A stretch of DNA of 64,000 nucleotides from Paenibacillus montanisoli (GTDB lineage Bacteria > Bacillota > Bacilli > Paenibacillales > Paenibacillaceae). The DNA is taken from NCBI RefSeq assembly GCF_003268025.1, contig NZ_QLUW01000006.1, forward strand, positions 372,001-436,000, written 5' to 3'. Below are positions 55,003-62,546 of this stretch, in pieces. Made by a program: the position numbers and the translations under genes. The notes below the pieces were generated by a model, which did no database searches, was not told where the DNA came from, and was given only the letters and a program-made list of their open reading frames with translations. The first letter of the stretch is position 1. Every line of letters starts with the position of its first letter.

Positions 55003-55893
55003 ATGAGCGATACGATTGCGCGAGCCGTCATGTGGACGGCGCTTGGCTGCCAATATGCGGCGCTGTTTGTGCTAATCTCTACTCTGCTGCGGATGCTGAC
55101 CATTAAGAAGCCCCGCTTTGCCCATTTGATGTTGCGGCATTGGCGCAGCAAAACCGTAAGCGAGCGCTGGCTTGCACTGTCACGGATCAGCCGCAGCGGC
55201 AGCTCGTTCAAGGAGCGGGAACGGCTGCTTGCAGGCTGCGGCTTTACCGGCGATGCGGCGCTTTATGTGCTGCTGCGCAGATTATTCTTCTTGCTGACTC
55301 CGATCTGGGCAGCCGCAGCTTACGGGCTTACCTTTATCGAGCTGGATGTATTGCCCCGCGTAACTGCGCCGCTGCTCTTGTTCATCGCGCTGCAGGTTCT
55401 GTTATGGGACCGCCCTTGTCTGGAAACGCTTCGCAAAGCGAGGGCAGAGCGCATGACTAAGGAAATCTACGTCATCAGCAATCAGCTGCTTTATCTGGCA
55501 GGCTCGACGCTTCATATCCATACGAAGCTGATGCGCTGTCTGCCTTACACGCGCACAATGCGCAGCGAGCTGCAGATGCTGCTCGGAGAATGGTACCACG
55601 ATGCGGAGGGCGCGCTGAGAAGGTTGAAGCTGCGGCTCGGCACAGAAGAAGGGCTAAGCTTCGTGGAAACGATCGATTCGCTCCGGCTGCATGAGAGCGA
55701 GCAGTATTACGAGCTGCTGCGCGAGCGGATCCAGGATTATAAGGAGAAGCTCGAGCTGGCCAAAGACAGCCGGAAGGAGTCGACCTCTTACTTTCTTTTC
55801 GTTCTGGCAGGCCTGCCGATTATGTACACGTTCCAAATCTTTATATATCCATGGGTGCGTGAAGGCCAGAAGCTGTTCAGCTCGCTAAACTAA
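55003..55893 (+). CDS. TadC-like inner-membrane platform protein
   Basis: A 296-residue GspF-family protein with TM helices near 8-30, 90-145 and 265-285 and a cytosolic four-helix region 'EIYVISNQLLYLAGSTLHIH'. Paired with the TadB-like protein, as in Tad systems. A GAAAGAGGTG-type site lies upstream. Confidence 0.78.
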   Translation: MSDTIARAVMWTALGCQYAALFVLISTLLRMLTIKKPRFAHLMLRHWRSKTVSERWLALSRISRSGSSFKERERLLAGCGFTGDAALYVLLRRLFFLLTPIWAAAAYGLTFIELDVLPRVTAPLLLFIALQVLLWDRPCLETLRKARAERMTKEIYVISNQLLYLAGSTLHIHTKLMRCLPYTRTMRSELQMLLGEWYHDAEGALRRLKLRLGTEEGLSFVETIDSLRLHESEQYYELLRERIQDYKEKLELAKDSRKESTSYFLFVLAGLPIMYTFQIFIYPWVREGQKLFSSLN

Positions 55894-55922
55894 CTTGTTT
55901 GGTCAATAAAGGGGGTGAGGAC

Positions 55923-56075
55923 ATGCGGAATATTTTGATAACGGTCATGATGCTGGTCGTCGTAGTGCTGTTGTATAACGGTATTGTCGCGAAGGATACG
56001 ACCGGCACGAAGGATCAGATCGAAACGCAGGGCAATGCGGCGAATACGAAAATCAACACGCTTATCATTCCATAA
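55923..56075 (+). CDS. Small single-TM peptide, pilin-like position
   Basis: A 50-residue peptide with a strong GGGGGTGAGG site. Residues 3-20 (NILITVMMLVVVVLLYNG) form a TM helix; the rest is Thr/Lys/Gln/Asn-rich ('AKDTTGTKDQIETQGNAAN'). It has no class III prepilin leader, so it is not a classical Flp pilin. It occupies the position where Flp or TadE genes lie. I infer a minor structural subunit or stabiliser of the platform. Confidence 0.75.
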   Translation: MRNILITVMMLVVVVLLYNGIVAKDTTGTKDQIETQGNAANTKINTLIIP

Positions 56076-56091
56076 GGAGGAGGCTCATCGC

Positions 56092-56238
56092 ATGCGCTCG
56101 CTATTGATGACGCTGCTTCTTATCATCGTGGCGGTCATGCTGTACGACGGCATAACCGGCGGCGAGCAGGGAACGAATGCGCAGCTGGAGCAATCCGGCC
56201 GCCATATGAGCGACGGAATACGGAGGATGAGTCCGTGA
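56092..56238 (+). CDS. Second small single-TM peptide
   Basis: A 48-residue peptide with AAGGAGGAGG upstream. 'SLLMTLLLIIVAVMLYDGITGG' (3-24) is a TM helix, followed by a polar tail 'EQGTNAQLEQSGRHMSDG'. It has the same layout and similar 'LLYNGI'/'MLYDGI' boundary as the peptide before it, so they may be diverged duplicates. Ends in a four-base overlap with the next gene. Confidence 0.75.
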   Translation: MRSLLMTLLLIIVAVMLYDGITGGEQGTNAQLEQSGRHMSDGIRRMSP

Positions 56239-56660
56239 AGAGCCTGCTTATGTTTTTGCTCCTGTCCGCGATGATGACTTGGTTTATGTTCTCGCCGATC
56301 TATAAACATGTACTCATCGTCCGGCAGGCGGTGCTTCAGCAGGAGGTCGATTATTTGCTGGAGGTCGGAGCGAGCGGGGACCACGGTTACATTGATGCCG
56401 CCATGCTGCAAGCGTCTAAGAATCGGCTGGCTCGGTACGGCCTCAATCCAAGCTCGGTCCTATTTTCGGTCAGCTCAGGAAGCGGCGTATCCGCGACCAA
56501 TGCTGCAAAGCCGCTTCCTCGAGGCACCTCTCTCTCGCTGACCGCCAGTTATCCGATCGAGGGGCTGTTGGCCATTGACCGGTTGATCGGATTGGCCCCT
56601 CCGGCTGCCTCCACGAAATTGAAAGCGACCGGGATGAAAATGAGCGAGTATGTTCCTTAA
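56235..56660 (+). CDS. TadE-like pseudopilin-type protein
   Basis: A 141-residue protein with an N-terminal TM helix (about 3-21, 'LLMFLLLSAMMTWFMFS') and an extracellular domain with 'QEVDYLLEVGASGDHGYIDAAMLQAS' that resembles pilus-associated minor proteins. GTG start at 56235 overlapping the stop of the small peptide gene (GTGA). No signal peptidase site is evident. Assignment rests on size, topology and position. Confidence 0.6.
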   Translation: MKSLLMFLLLSAMMTWFMFSPIYKHVLIVRQAVLQQEVDYLLEVGASGDHGYIDAAMLQASKNRLARYGLNPSSVLFSVSSGSGVSATNAAKPLPRGTSLSLTASYPIEGLLAIDRLIGLAPPAASTKLKATGMKMSEYVP

Positions 56661-56691
56661 GCCATCCCGGTGCAAGGAGCGTGCGTGAAGC

Positions 56692-57177
56692 ATGTATAAG
56701 CTAATGCTCGTCATGCCGATGATGGTCGTTTGGATGCTGCTGCATGCCCTGCAAACCGATGAGGAGCTGGCCGTTGCGGCTCTGTTTCAAGGCAAGCATG
56801 CCGTCAACCGCGCAGCCCATGCGGCTGCGCAGCAGATCGATACAGCCGCGCTCGCGGAAGGCCGGCTGCAGATCGACGAGCGGGCGGCGATCGAAGCCGC
56901 GGCACTCTATTTGCAGCGGAATTTGCAGCTGGATGAGAGCGGCCGGCCGCTGCCGGGCACCTATTTGCGGGAGAAAGTCGAGGTTGTCGAATTCAAGGTG
57001 ATCAACGGCGACCGGTCGTTCCCCTACACGTATCGCAACGACAGCCTCGATTACGAAGTGACGCTGCGTCGCCCCGGAGTTATCTTGATCGCCAAAGTCG
57101 TGTATCCTCGCGTATTTACGGTCATTGAACCGATCGAATGGACCATTAAAGGAGCGGCGGAGCTGACGTCAGGTTGA
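56692..57177 (+). CDS. TadE/TadG-like minor pilin-type protein
   Basis: A 161-residue protein with an N-terminal hydrophobic helix (2-18), an Ala-rich helical section ('HAVNRAAHAAAQQIDTAALAEG') and a beta-rich end ('DYEVTLRRPGVILIAKVVYP'), like TadE/TadG minor proteins. Last gene of the pilus-like operon. Its last codons and terminator are duplicated at 58852-58899. Confidence 0.62.
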   Translation: MYKLMLVMPMMVVWMLLHALQTDEELAVAALFQGKHAVNRAAHAAAQQIDTAALAEGRLQIDERAAIEAAALYLQRNLQLDESGRPLPGTYLREKVEVVEFKVINGDRSFPYTYRNDSLDYEVTLRRPGVILIAKVVYPRVFTVIEPIEWTIKGAAELTSG

Positions 57178-57200
57178 CGGAGCCGCCGTTTTTTTGTTGT
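57153..57200. repeat. Direct repeat DR-1 (3' end of pilus operon and terminator)
   Basis: 48 bases starting AGCGGCGGAGCTGACG, ending in TTTTTTTGTTGT. They match 58852-58899 at 44 of 48 positions. The sequence includes the terminator stem CGGCGG/CCGCCG followed by T7. Confidence 0.88.
57158..57196 (+). terminator. Terminator of the pilus-like operon
   Basis: CGGCGG pairs with CCGCCG around a 22-base loop, then seven T. Confidence 0.65.
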
Positions 57201-57319
57201 TTTGATCCGGCTAACTTCAATGTTTTTTAATAACTTTCAAACTTCACCCCTATAAAGAAGACAACTCATTCGAATAAATATGGTATACAGCACCATTAAA
57301 CCAATGGGAGGTTGCTTTC

Positions 57320-57466
57320 ATGGAGAATATCTCAAAAATGAAGAGCATCTGGCATCGGCTTTGTTTAAAATACAATTTATCCTTAATCGATGGGTGCTTG
57401 GATGATAAAATGATATTAAAATTACAAGAAAAAGTTAAATATCACGAAAAAGAGCTTCGCAACTAA
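57320..57466 (+). CDS. 48-residue AT-rich small protein
   Basis: A 48-residue basic peptide ('MENISKMKSIWHRL', 'DDKMILKLQEKVKYHEKEL') with GGGAGG 8 bases before the ATG. Its base composition is much lower in G+C than all neighbours. The helix-turn-helix-like length and 'LKLQEKV' loosely recall Spo0E-type phosphatases, but the SQELD motif is missing, so I do not assign it. It lies in the segment between the two direct repeats and has its own terminator. Confidence 0.6.
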   Translation: MENISKMKSIWHRLCLKYNLSLIDGCLDDKMILKLQEKVKYHEKELRN

Positions 57467-57512
57467 TTAACAAATCATAGGCAAATGGGTAATATTTGCG
57501 AATAAAACCATG

Positions 57513-57540
57513 AGGATGTCCTTAACGGGCATCCTTTTTT
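57513..57540 (+). terminator. Terminator of the small AT-rich gene
   Basis: AGGATGTCC pairs with GGGCATCCT (one mismatch) across a five-base loop, followed by T-rich sequence. Confidence 0.7.
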
Positions 57541-57571
57541 AGTGCTCCCCAATGTACGCTGCATAGTGAGG

Positions 57572-57613
57572 AAACGGCACATCAAGCTTGTCGCTTGATG
57601 TGCCGTTTTCTAT
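57572..57613. terminator. Bidirectional terminator before the desaturase
   Basis: AAACGGCACATCAAGC (57572-57587) pairs perfectly with GCTTGATGTGCCGTTT (57593-57608). Confidence 0.8.
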
Positions 57614-57662
57614 AAAGCAAACCCGCTAACTTCAATCCATGAGCTGGTCGTTATTATCGCCC

Positions 57663-58730
57663 TTAAGCCCCTTTTGCATCTTGTTCAATTCGGTTGGCGA
57701 ATTCACGATACCGCGGCACGACAAATGTCGGATCTTTCCGGATCGTCCATAGCGCGGCAACCGTTTCACGGAGAGCAGCCGGGAAGCTTGGGGCGGCTGC
57801 AGGGCAGTCACGCTTGATCTCTTCATGAAGAGCCGGCAGGTTATAGAACGGAACCATCGGAAACATATGATGCTCCGCATGATAATTCATGTTCGTATAG
57901 AGAAACCGAAGAATCGGGTTCGTATAGAACGTACGGCAGCAGAGCCGGTGATCCAGCTTGTCTTCGAACAGGCCAAGATGTTGAGTTGCGTTCAGACATG
58001 TCATCAGGAAGAACCCATAGTACGCAGGCAACCCGATGAACATAAGCGGCAGGATGCTATGCACATAGAAGCAAAGCGCAATAATGGCGGCGTAAAGCAA
58101 TAGAAAGATACGCGCCTCCCAGAAGAGCGCACGGTACTGGCTGCTTGGGATCAACTCCTTCTCTTGGGCGTTCAGACGGCCGAAAGCGTGCATGAATAAT
58201 GATTTTGCCGTATTGCCCCGCAAGTCGTCGACGCGAAGAAGTGACTTGAACAGCCGCTTCCACATGGGAGGACGAGGTTCCATGATTTCCGGGTCGCTGC
58301 CGACAATGATCGTATCCGTATGGTGACGAACATGGCTCCACCGGAAATTCGTTGCTTGAATGAGTATGAGGAACGATGTTATCTGATAGATCGCTTCATT
58401 CATCCAGGCCGTTTTGAAAGGCGTTCCATGGCCGTATTCATGCCATTTGGAGACAGAAGAAACCGAGTAAACGGTGCCGTATAAAGCAAAGGCGGGAATG
58501 GCCCACCAGGATCCCCACGATAAGTAAGCGATATAGCCTGTAAATCCCAGGGCGATGAGCCAAAACAGGATATCTCGCGCTGCAGGGGCATTTCTTCGTG
58601 CCACCAGCTCTTTTAAGCGCTTTCTTGGAATCGGACAGGTGTACCAATCGGCCGACACGAGACCGTTCTCAATCGCTTTTTCTCGCTCCGGACCTAATAT
58701 GCTGTAATCTCGCTTCGCCGCTGCATTCAT
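57663..58730 (-). CDS. Membrane fatty acid desaturase
   Basis: A 355-residue di-iron desaturase that inserts a double bond into acyl chains of membrane lipids. Three histidine boxes are visible: 'HEYGH', 'HVRHH' and 'HAEHH'. TM helices flank them ('FWLIALGFTGYIAYLSW', 'ITSFLILIQATNF', 'LLLYAAIIALCFYV'). The ATG at 58730 has AAGGAG 8 bases upstream. It is opposite to all neighbours and lies inside a segment framed by 48-base direct repeats. Position specificity is not readable. Confidence 0.88.
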   Translation of the reverse strand: MNAAAKRDYSILGPEREKAIENGLVSADWYTCPIPRKRLKELVARRNAPAARDILFWLIALGFTGYIAYLSWGSWWAIPAFALYGTVYSVSSVSKWHEYGHGTPFKTAWMNEAIYQITSFLILIQATNFRWSHVRHHTDTIIVGSDPEIMEPRPPMWKRLFKSLLRVDDLRGNTAKSLFMHAFGRLNAQEKELIPSSQYRALFWEARIFLLLYAAIIALCFYVHSILPLMFIGLPAYYGFFLMTCLNATQHLGLFEDKLDHRLCCRTFYTNPILRFLYTNMNYHAEHHMFPMVPFYNLPALHEEIKRDCPAAAPSFPAALRETVAALWTIRKDPTFVVPRYREFANRIEQDAKGA

Positions 58731-58851
58731 CTGATTTCTCCTTATTAGGTGTAGTGTATTGCTTACTTCATAGTGTACCGGATCGAGACTGCGGTGGCTT
58801 TCCTAATCATACAAGATAGTTTTTGAAACATCAGAGAATTCGAAAGGATGT

Positions 58852-58899
58852 AGCGGCCGAGCTGACGCTAGGTTGACGGAGCCGCCGTTCTTTTGTTGT
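58852..58899. repeat. Direct repeat DR-2 (second copy of pilus operon end)
   Basis: 44 of 48 bases equal DR-1. It still carries codons equivalent to the last residues of the preceding minor pilin (AAELT-G then stop) and the terminator, now directly before the M24 peptidase gene. Confidence 0.88.
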
Positions 58900-58912
58900 A
58901 ATGGAGGTAACC

Positions 58913-60178
58913 ATGTTAGGAAAGCAAGGAGCGGTGCAGGTGCAGATAAACAGCGGAATGGCTGAAGCGGTTAGGCATGAAGAAATCGAGGCGCGCGTCA
59001 ATCGGCTGCAGGCGCTGATGTCGAAGGAAGGCGTGCATGCTTTTTTGGTCACGCAGCATGTCGATCTTTATTATATGACCGGCTCCATGCAGGCGGGGTA
59101 TGCGTTTATCCCTGCAACGGGAGCGGCGGTATTTTATGTAAGGCGGAGCTTGGAGCGGGCGCTTCAAGAGTCGGCCGTGCGCGTGCAGCCGCTCACGTCG
59201 CTGCGTCAGTTCCGGGCGCAGCTGGAGAGCGATCACCCTGCCGTATTTAGCGGCCGCGCAGACGGTGTGCGGATTGCAGCCGAACTGGATGTGCTGCCGG
59301 CAGCGACGTATGCCAAGCTGGCCGAAGTGCTGGCGGGCAGCGCGAACGATTGCGCCTTGGTCGACGGCTCCTCGCTGATCCGCCGAGTGCGGATGGTGAA
59401 GTCGCCATGGGAAGTGGCGCGCATCGAGGATGCTGCGCGGGTAGTGGCCGAGGCACTAGAGGTATCCGTAGGCATTATCCGAGAGGGTCTGACGGAGCTG
59501 GAATTAATGGCACGCATCGAATACGAAATCAGGCTGCGGGGGCATATCGGCATGATGCGCACGCGCAGCTACAACATGGAAATTACGACCGGGATGCTCG
59601 GCTCCGGCGCCGCGGCCGCCGTTCCCAGCGCCTTCGACGGACCGGCAGGCGGACTTGGCCTTGGACCTGCATTCCCGCAGAGCACGAGCCGCAAAGCGAT
59701 CGGCAGAGAAGAGCCGATTCTGATCGATATCGGCTGCTGTATTGATGGCTATATTATTGATCAGACGCGTACGGCCGTCATCGGCAGCTTGCCGGATGAC
59801 TTGGCAGAGGCCTATGCCCAGTCGGAGGCGATCATCCGCCAAGCGGAAGCCTCGATGCGCCCAGGAACAGCTCCCGAATCCATCTATGCCGACGCTTTGA
59901 AGCAAGCGGCAGACGCGGGGCTTGCCGATCACTTCATGGGCTTCGGCACCAATCAAGTGAAGTTTCTCGGCCACGGCATCGGCCTTGAAGTCGATGAATG
60001 GCCGGTCCTGGCTCGCGGCTTCGGCAATCCGCTTGAACCGGGCATCGTGCTCGCCGTAGAGCCGAAGTTTACGTTCCCTGGCCGCGGCGTCGTCGGGATC
60101 GAGAACAGCTACCTGATTACCGACGCGGGCTGCCGCCAGCTGACTCGCTCGCCGGAAGGATTAATCCTATTGCCGTAA
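58913..60178 (+). CDS. M24 family metallopeptidase (Xaa-Pro aminopeptidase-like)
   Basis: A 421-residue cytosolic peptidase. The N-terminal creatinase-like domain (1-155) is followed by the pita-bread catalytic domain with the five metal ligands in order: two Asp in 'DIGCCIDGYIIDQTRT', His in 'HGIGLEVDEWP', and Glu in 'AVEPKF' and 'VGIENSYL'. I chose the ATG at 58913 with GGAGG; an ATG at 58901 overlaps that site. The gene follows DR-2 directly, which suggests it was originally right behind the pilus operon. Confidence 0.88.
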   Translation: MLGKQGAVQVQINSGMAEAVRHEEIEARVNRLQALMSKEGVHAFLVTQHVDLYYMTGSMQAGYAFIPATGAAVFYVRRSLERALQESAVRVQPLTSLRQFRAQLESDHPAVFSGRADGVRIAAELDVLPAATYAKLAEVLAGSANDCALVDGSSLIRRVRMVKSPWEVARIEDAARVVAEALEVSVGIIREGLTELELMARIEYEIRLRGHIGMMRTRSYNMEITTGMLGSGAAAAVPSAFDGPAGGLGLGPAFPQSTSRKAIGREEPILIDIGCCIDGYIIDQTRTAVIGSLPDDLAEAYAQSEAIIRQAEASMRPGTAPESIYADALKQAADAGLADHFMGFGTNQVKFLGHGIGLEVDEWPVLARGFGNPLEPGIVLAVEPKFTFPGRGVVGIENSYLITDAGCRQLTRSPEGLILLP

Positions 60179-60186
60179 TACGATAG

Positions 60187-60232
60187 AAGAGGCTGTCTTG
60201 ATGTCTAACCGACATCGGGACAGTCTTTTTTA
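60187..60232 (+). terminator. Terminator of the M24 peptidase gene
   Basis: GGCTGTCTTGATGTC pairs with GACATCGGGACAGTC with few mismatches, followed by five or more T. Confidence 0.75.
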
Positions 60233-60401
60233 TGCTGAGGATACTCACTCTATCTTCACAAGCGGTTTCTTATAGTTTAGAAAGCGGGGGCACGCTCCGG
60301 GACCATAAGCTGACCTTCTACTCCAAAACGGACGACACCTGGCGTAACCCTTCGCTGATGGCGACACGGGATTCTGGCCCCGGCGCCGGCGAAATAAACG
60401 C

Positions 60402-60440
60402 AAAAGCTGAGAGCACGTTTGAGTGCCCTCAGCTTTTTTT
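60402..60440 (+). terminator. Second terminator, upstream of the uxuA operon
   Basis: AAAAGCTGAGAGCAC pairs with GTGCCCTCAGCTTTT around a short loop, with a run of seven T. It has no gene of its own before it, so it may end a small leader RNA. Confidence 0.75.
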
Positions 60441-60504
60441 ATCGTGCACGCTTGACTCATATATGGGACTTCTCTCAGGAATTTAACTGTGGTTAAGGTA
60501 ATGA

Positions 60505-60542
60505 TGAAAGCGCATTATGGAGGGAGTTCGCTGTGCTACAAT
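60505..60542 (+). promoter_or_regulatory. cre-like site and -10 box before uxuA
   Basis: TGAAAGCGCATTAT (60505-60518) fits 12 of 14 cre positions with an intact left half. TACAAT at 60537-60542 is a good -10. Catabolite repression of uronate use is expected in this group. Confidence 0.55.
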
Positions 60543-60610
60543 AAGGCTGACTTCATATGCCAACCTGCAATTTTCGACCCAATATTCCATAATCCAGAGG
60601 TGCTTCCCTC

Positions 60611-61657
60611 ATGAAAATGACATTCCGGTGGTTTGGCAAGGACGACCCGGTGACCTTGCAAAATATCCGCCAAATCCCTGGCATTTACGGGATTGTAACC
60701 GCTCTGTACGACGTGCCGGTCGGCGAAGCGTGGCCGATGGAATCGATCATCCGGCTGAAGGAAACGATCGAAGCAGCCGGGCTGCGGATCGCGGTCATCG
60801 AGAGCGTTCCCGTGCACGAGGACATTAAGCTGGGACGACCTTCCCGCGACCGTCTGATTGAAAATTACAGTCAAACGATCCGCCGCCTCGGCGAAGCGGG
60901 CGTACCTGTGATCTGCTACAACTTTATGCCCGTGTTCGATTGGACGCGCTCGCAGTTGGCCTATACGCTTCCGGACGGCTCCACGACGCTGACGTTCGAG
61001 GACGAGACGATCTCCCGCATGGATCCTGTGAACGGCGACTTATCGCTGCCCGGATGGGATCAAAGCTATACGAAGGAAGAGATGGGCCAGCTCATCGACG
61101 CTTACGCCGAAGTCACGGAGGACGTCCTCTGGAGCAATCTCGCTTACTTCCTGGAACGGGTTATTCCCGTCGCGGAGGAAGCCGGAGTCGTCATGTCAAT
61201 CCATCCAGACGACCCGCCGTGGCCGATCTTCGGCCTGCCGCGCATCGTCAGCAACTTCAGCCAGCTGAAGCGCCTGACGGAGCATGTGGACAGCCCGGCA
61301 AACGGCATTACGTTTTGCTCCGGCTCGCTCGGCGCGAACGAGGACAATGATTTGACGGCGATAATTCGCCATTTCGGCTCGCAAGGCAAGCTGCATTTTG
61401 CCCATACGCGCAACATTCTGCGGACCGGCCCGCGTTCCTTCCAGGAATCGTCGCACCGCTCGTCCGACGGTTCGATCGATATGGTTCGCATTCTCGAAGC
61501 GCTACACGAAACGGGCTTCGTAGGTCCGCTCCGTCCGGATCATGGCCGCATGATTTGGGGCGAGCAAGGCCGTCCGGGATACGGGCTGTATGACCGCGCA
61601 CTAGGTGCAACCTATCTGAACGGCATTTGGGAAGCGATTTCGAAAACGAGGAGCTGA
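60611..61657 (+). CDS. uxuA: Mannonate dehydratase
   Basis: A 348-residue enzyme that converts D-mannonate to 2-keto-3-deoxygluconate in hexuronate breakdown. Signatures: N-terminal '[22 protein letters not shown]', '[15 protein letters not shown]' and metal-site regions '[17 protein letters not shown]', 'FCSGSLGA' and '[11 protein letters not shown]'. Full-length for the family. AGAGGTG precedes the ATG. First gene of an operon that also encodes two sugar isomerase-type TIM barrels and a dehydrogenase. Confidence 0.93.
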   Translation: MKMTFRWFGKDDPVTLQNIRQIPGIYGIVTALYDVPVGEAWPMESIIRLKETIEAAGLRIAVIESVPVHEDIKLGRPSRDRLIENYSQTIRRLGEAGVPVICYNFMPVFDWTRSQLAYTLPDGSTTLTFEDETISRMDPVNGDLSLPGWDQSYTKEEMGQLIDAYAEVTEDVLWSNLAYFLERVIPVAEEAGVVMSIHPDDPPWPIFGLPRIVSNFSQLKRLTEHVDSPANGITFCSGSLGANEDNDLTAIIRHFGSQGKLHFAHTRNILRTGPRSFQESSHRSSDGSIDMVRILEALHETGFVGPLRPDHGRMIWGEQGRPGYGLYDRALGATYLNGIWEAISKTRS

Positions 61658-61667
61658 CGGTAAGCCT

Positions 61668-62546
61668 ATGCTCAAATTATCCGTATTTACCGTCGCTACC
61701 CCGGATGTCACGCCGGAGGAGTTGTGCGAGGCGGCATCCGCGGCAGGCATTGAAGGCGTCGAATGGCGATGCAAGGATACGCCGGCCGAGCTGCTCGCGG
61801 AGAAGCCTTCCTTCTGGGGCAATAACCTTTGCACGCTTCCTCTGCACGCAAGCGGCAGCGAGATCGAACGCTTCAAGCAGGCGGCTGCCGGCGCCGGCCT
61901 GCAATCCATCTCGATTACCCCTTATGTGCCCTGCGGCGACCTAGAGGGAACGGAGCAGGTGATGCGGCTCGCCCAGCAGTTCGGCGCATCGATGATCCGC
62001 ATCGGCATCCCCGGCTACGACCGAAGCCGAAATTACAACGAGCTCTACGACCAAGCTGTCGGGTTCCTAAGAGAGGCTGAGCAGCTGGCTCGCCACTACG
62101 GCGTCAAGGCAGTGGTCGAGACTCATCACTACACCATCGCGCCGAGCGCGTCGCTTGCGCACCGCCTCGTATCGCCTTTTAATCCCGATTACGTCGGCGT
62201 GCTCTTCGATCCCGGCAACATGGTTTACGAAGGCTTCGAGAACTATCGCATGGGCCTCGAGCTGCTCGGTCCGTACTTGGCGCATGTCCATGTGAAGAAC
62301 GGAGGCTGGAGTCCGGCAGCGCAAGCGCAAGCCGACGACAATCCACTTCACCCCGTGGATTGGACCTGCGGCTGGCGCACCATCGCTCAAGGTCAAGTCC
62401 CATGGAAGCAGGTGCTCCGAGACCTGAAGGCGGTCGGCTATGACGGCTGGCTCGGCCTGGAGGATTTCAGCGGTACCTACGATACGCGCACAATGCTGCA
62501 AATCTATGCCAATCAAATGAAAACCTGGATGGAGGAGATCCAATGA
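61668..62546 (+). CDS. Sugar phosphate isomerase/epimerase-type TIM barrel
   Basis: A 292-residue AP_endonuc_2/xylose-isomerase-like protein. Visible landmarks are 'AGIEGVEWRCKDTP', 'VVETHHYTIAPSA' (metal Glu), 'GVLFDPGNMVYEG' and 'HVHVKNGGWSP' (metal His). Substrate unknown. Ends in a four-base overlap with the next gene. Neighbouring uxuA and oxidoreductase suggest a role in uronate or inositol-type sugar interconversion. Confidence 0.83.
   Translation: MLKLSVFTVATPDVTPEELCEAASAAGIEGVEWRCKDTPAELLAEKPSFWGNNLCTLPLHASGSEIERFKQAAAGAGLQSISITPYVPCGDLEGTEQVMRLAQQFGASMIRIGIPGYDRSRNYNELYDQAVGFLREAEQLARHYGVKAVVETHHYTIAPSASLAHRLVSPFNPDYVGVLFDPGNMVYEGFENYRMGLELLGPYLAHVHVKNGGWSPAAQAQADDNPLHPVDWTCGWRTIAQGQVPWKQVLRDLKAVGYDGWLGLEDFSGTYDTRTMLQIYANQMKTWMEEIQ

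Larger units (their letters stand above)
60179..60610. other. Intergenic region with two terminators and a cre-like promoter
   Basis: No gene is supported in the 432 bases. There is a terminator after the peptidase gene (60187-60232), a GC-rich stretch with no recognisable product (60233-60400), a second strong terminator (60402-60440) and a promoter with a cre-like site (60505-60542). Confidence 0.65.

Noticed and set aside
57320-57466. Assignment of the small gene as a Spo0E-type phosphatase
   Set aside because: The SQELD signature is missing and only a vague resemblance in length and helix pattern remains.
60232-60486. 84-codon open frame after the M24 peptidase gene
   Set aside because: It starts inside the peptidase terminator, crosses the second terminator, has no ribosome site and no family resemblance.
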